DNA of 6,738 nucleotides from Spirochaetota bacterium (GTDB taxonomy: Bacteria > Spirochaetota > UBA4802 > UB4802), in the NCBI GenBank assembly GCA_029548025.1, contig JAKPOE010000335.1, positions 1 to 6,738 of the forward strand. The letters are read 5' to 3'. The notes beneath the pieces were generated by a model, which made no database searches, had not been told where the DNA came from, and worked only from the letters and a program-made list of their open reading frames with translations. Position 1 is the stretch's first letter, and the number at the start of each line of letters is the position of its first letter. The position numbers and the translations under genes were made by a program. This document shows, piece after piece, positions 5,885-6,738 of the stretch.

Positions 5885-6738
5885 ATGAGTAACATTAATG
5901 GTATTAATGGTAATTATGAAAATTTTTCTGACCTGCTTGACCAATCATTTATAAAAGGTGACAGCCTTTCAGCTGGAGATGTTGTTAAGGGAACAGTGAT
6001 TCTTGTGACTGACGAAAGTATTTTTGTTGATATTCAGGCAAAAAGTGAGGCAGTATTAGATGCAAAAGAATTTATGGATGCTAATGGCACTAAAAATATA
6101 AAAGCTGGTGATAGTATTATAGCGTATGTTGCTGCTATAAAACATGGTGAGATAATCTTAACCTCGGCTATTGGAAAAGGACATATCTCGCAAGATTTAC
6201 TGTATACAGCATATAAAAACCAATTACCGGTATATGGCGTTGTAAAGCAGAGCATCAATGGCGGATTTATTGTATCAGTTGGCAGTATTCAGGCTTTTTG
6301 CCCATTGTCACAGATTGACAGCAGGGTTGGAAGTAATGAAACTTACCTTAATAAAAGTTTTAATTTTTCCATTATTCGGTATGAGCAGCAGGGTAAAAAT
6401 ATAATCCTTTCACGAAGACGCTTACTTGAAAAAATAAAAGAGGAAACCGTTGCAGAGCTTAAACAACAACTCAAAATTGGTGATATTGTTACTGCTACCA
6501 TCAATCAGGTGATAGATGCGGGGCTGTTGGTACATCTGGACTTACTTGATGCTTTTATTCCTCGAAGTGAATGTTCATATAGTCGGGTATTTCACCATGA
6601 TAATTTTAAACAGGGTGAAAACATTACAGCAAAGATTATTGATTTAGATTGGGATAAAGTAAAAATTACCTTGAGTATAAAGGAAATTTTACCAGAGCCA
6701 TGGAGCTTTATTAACCAATTCCAGATAGGCAATACCTA
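5885..6738 (+). CDS. S1 RNA-binding repeat protein, ribosomal protein S1-like (3' end cut by window edge)
   Basis: Cytosolic RNA-binding protein built from successive S1 (OB-fold) domains, of the group annotated as ribosomal protein S1 or S1-domain protein; S1 helps ribosomes load mRNA. I translated 284 codons before the right edge, with no stop. Repeat 1 is about residues 29-95 (GDVVKGTVILVTDESIFVDI). Repeat 2 is about 113-177 (YGVVKQSINGGFIVSVGSIQAFCPLSQID, ending ILSRRRLLEK). Repeat 3 is about 196-266 (IGDIVTATINQVIDAGLLVHLDLLDAFIPRSE, ending ITLSIKE). EPWSFINQFQIGNT then leads into a probable fourth. The pattern of domain 2 ending SRRxLLE and domain 3 ending before a xPW motif follows bacterial S1, but the repeats are diverged, so this may be an S1 paralogue and not the main rpsA. 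AAAGGAAAT before the ATG is a good ribosome binding site, and a promoter lies at 5815-5843. Confidence 0.88.
   Translation, partial: MSNINGINGNYENFSDLLDQSFIKGDSLSAGDVVKGTVILVTDESIFVDIQAKSEAVLDAKEFMDANGTKNIKAGDSIIAYVAAIKHGEIILTSAIGKGHISQDLLYTAYKNQLPVYGVVKQSINGGFIVSVGSIQAFCPLSQIDSRVGSNETYLNKSFNFSIIRYEQQGKNIILSRRRLLEKIKEETVAELKQQLKIGDIVTATINQVIDAGLLVHLDLLDAFIPRSECSYSRVFHHDNFKQGENITAKIIDLDWDKVKITLSIKEILPEPWSFINQFQIGNT
5894..5911 (+). repeat. Tandem 9-bp duplication at the start of the S1-repeat gene
   Basis: ATTAATGGT occurs twice head to tail (5894-5902 and 5903-5911), encoding ING-ING at residues 4-9, ahead of the first S1 domain. It stays in frame, so it only lengthens a flexible N-terminus. 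Copy number could vary between strains by slippage. Confidence 0.6.

Noticed and set aside
5702..5944. Minus-strand 80-codon open frame in the divergent promoter region
   Set aside because: It overlaps both promoters and the start of the S1-repeat gene. It is a Phe/Ile/Tyr-rich translation of AT-rich DNA with no supported start site.
6034..6258. Minus-strand 74-codon open frame
   Set aside because: It is a shadow of the S1-repeat gene on the opposite strand.

Overview
This is an AT-rich bacterial window with four well-supported genes plus one gene of unknown function. All are ordinary chromosomal-type genes. I see no CRISPR array, no tRNA or rRNA, no complete insertion sequence and no evident new multi-gene system. 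The organism is probably a Gram-negative-type bacterium, given quinone-pathway genes and a Sec-exported protein. A spirochaete or deltaproteobacterium-like lineage is a guess from gene style (long acyl-CoA dehydrogenase, UbiA of the mqnP-like branch, an S1-repeat protein, dispersed palindromic intergenic repeats), not a firm assignment.

Layout. Positions 1-2188 hold a two-gene unit on the minus strand: a UbiD-family decarboxylase followed by a UbiA-family prenyltransferase, overlapping by 11 bases. The UbiA gene runs off the left edge. Together they supply the prenylation and decarboxylation of an aromatic quinone precursor; the UbiA motifs fit the menaquinone (futalosine-route) branch better than classical ubiquinone UbiA. 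Positions 2189-2638 are non-coding: a promoter-like region with three copies of the octamer TATACAAT (one pair inverted), a GC-rich mosaic of repeat fragments, and a terminator-like hairpin that closes the next gene. Positions 2639-4501 (minus) encode a 620-residue acyl-CoA dehydrogenase. Positions 4502-4968 are non-coding: a very AT-rich promoter region, then a cluster of six short palindromes of the dispersed-repeat type. Positions 4969-5664 (minus) encode a 231-residue exported protein that I do not recognise. Positions 5665-5884 are a divergent promoter region with good sigma70-type promoters on both strands. From 5885 to the right edge the plus strand encodes the N-terminal part of a protein made of successive S1 RNA-binding repeats.

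The translation start of the decarboxylase is best placed at a GTG (2188). The longer reading frame upstream of it is translated repeat DNA. The dehydrogenase start is best placed at the second ATG (4501), which has its ribosome binding site inside the first ATG context. The quinone genes, the dehydrogenase and the exported-protein/S1 pair look like three independent transcription units.
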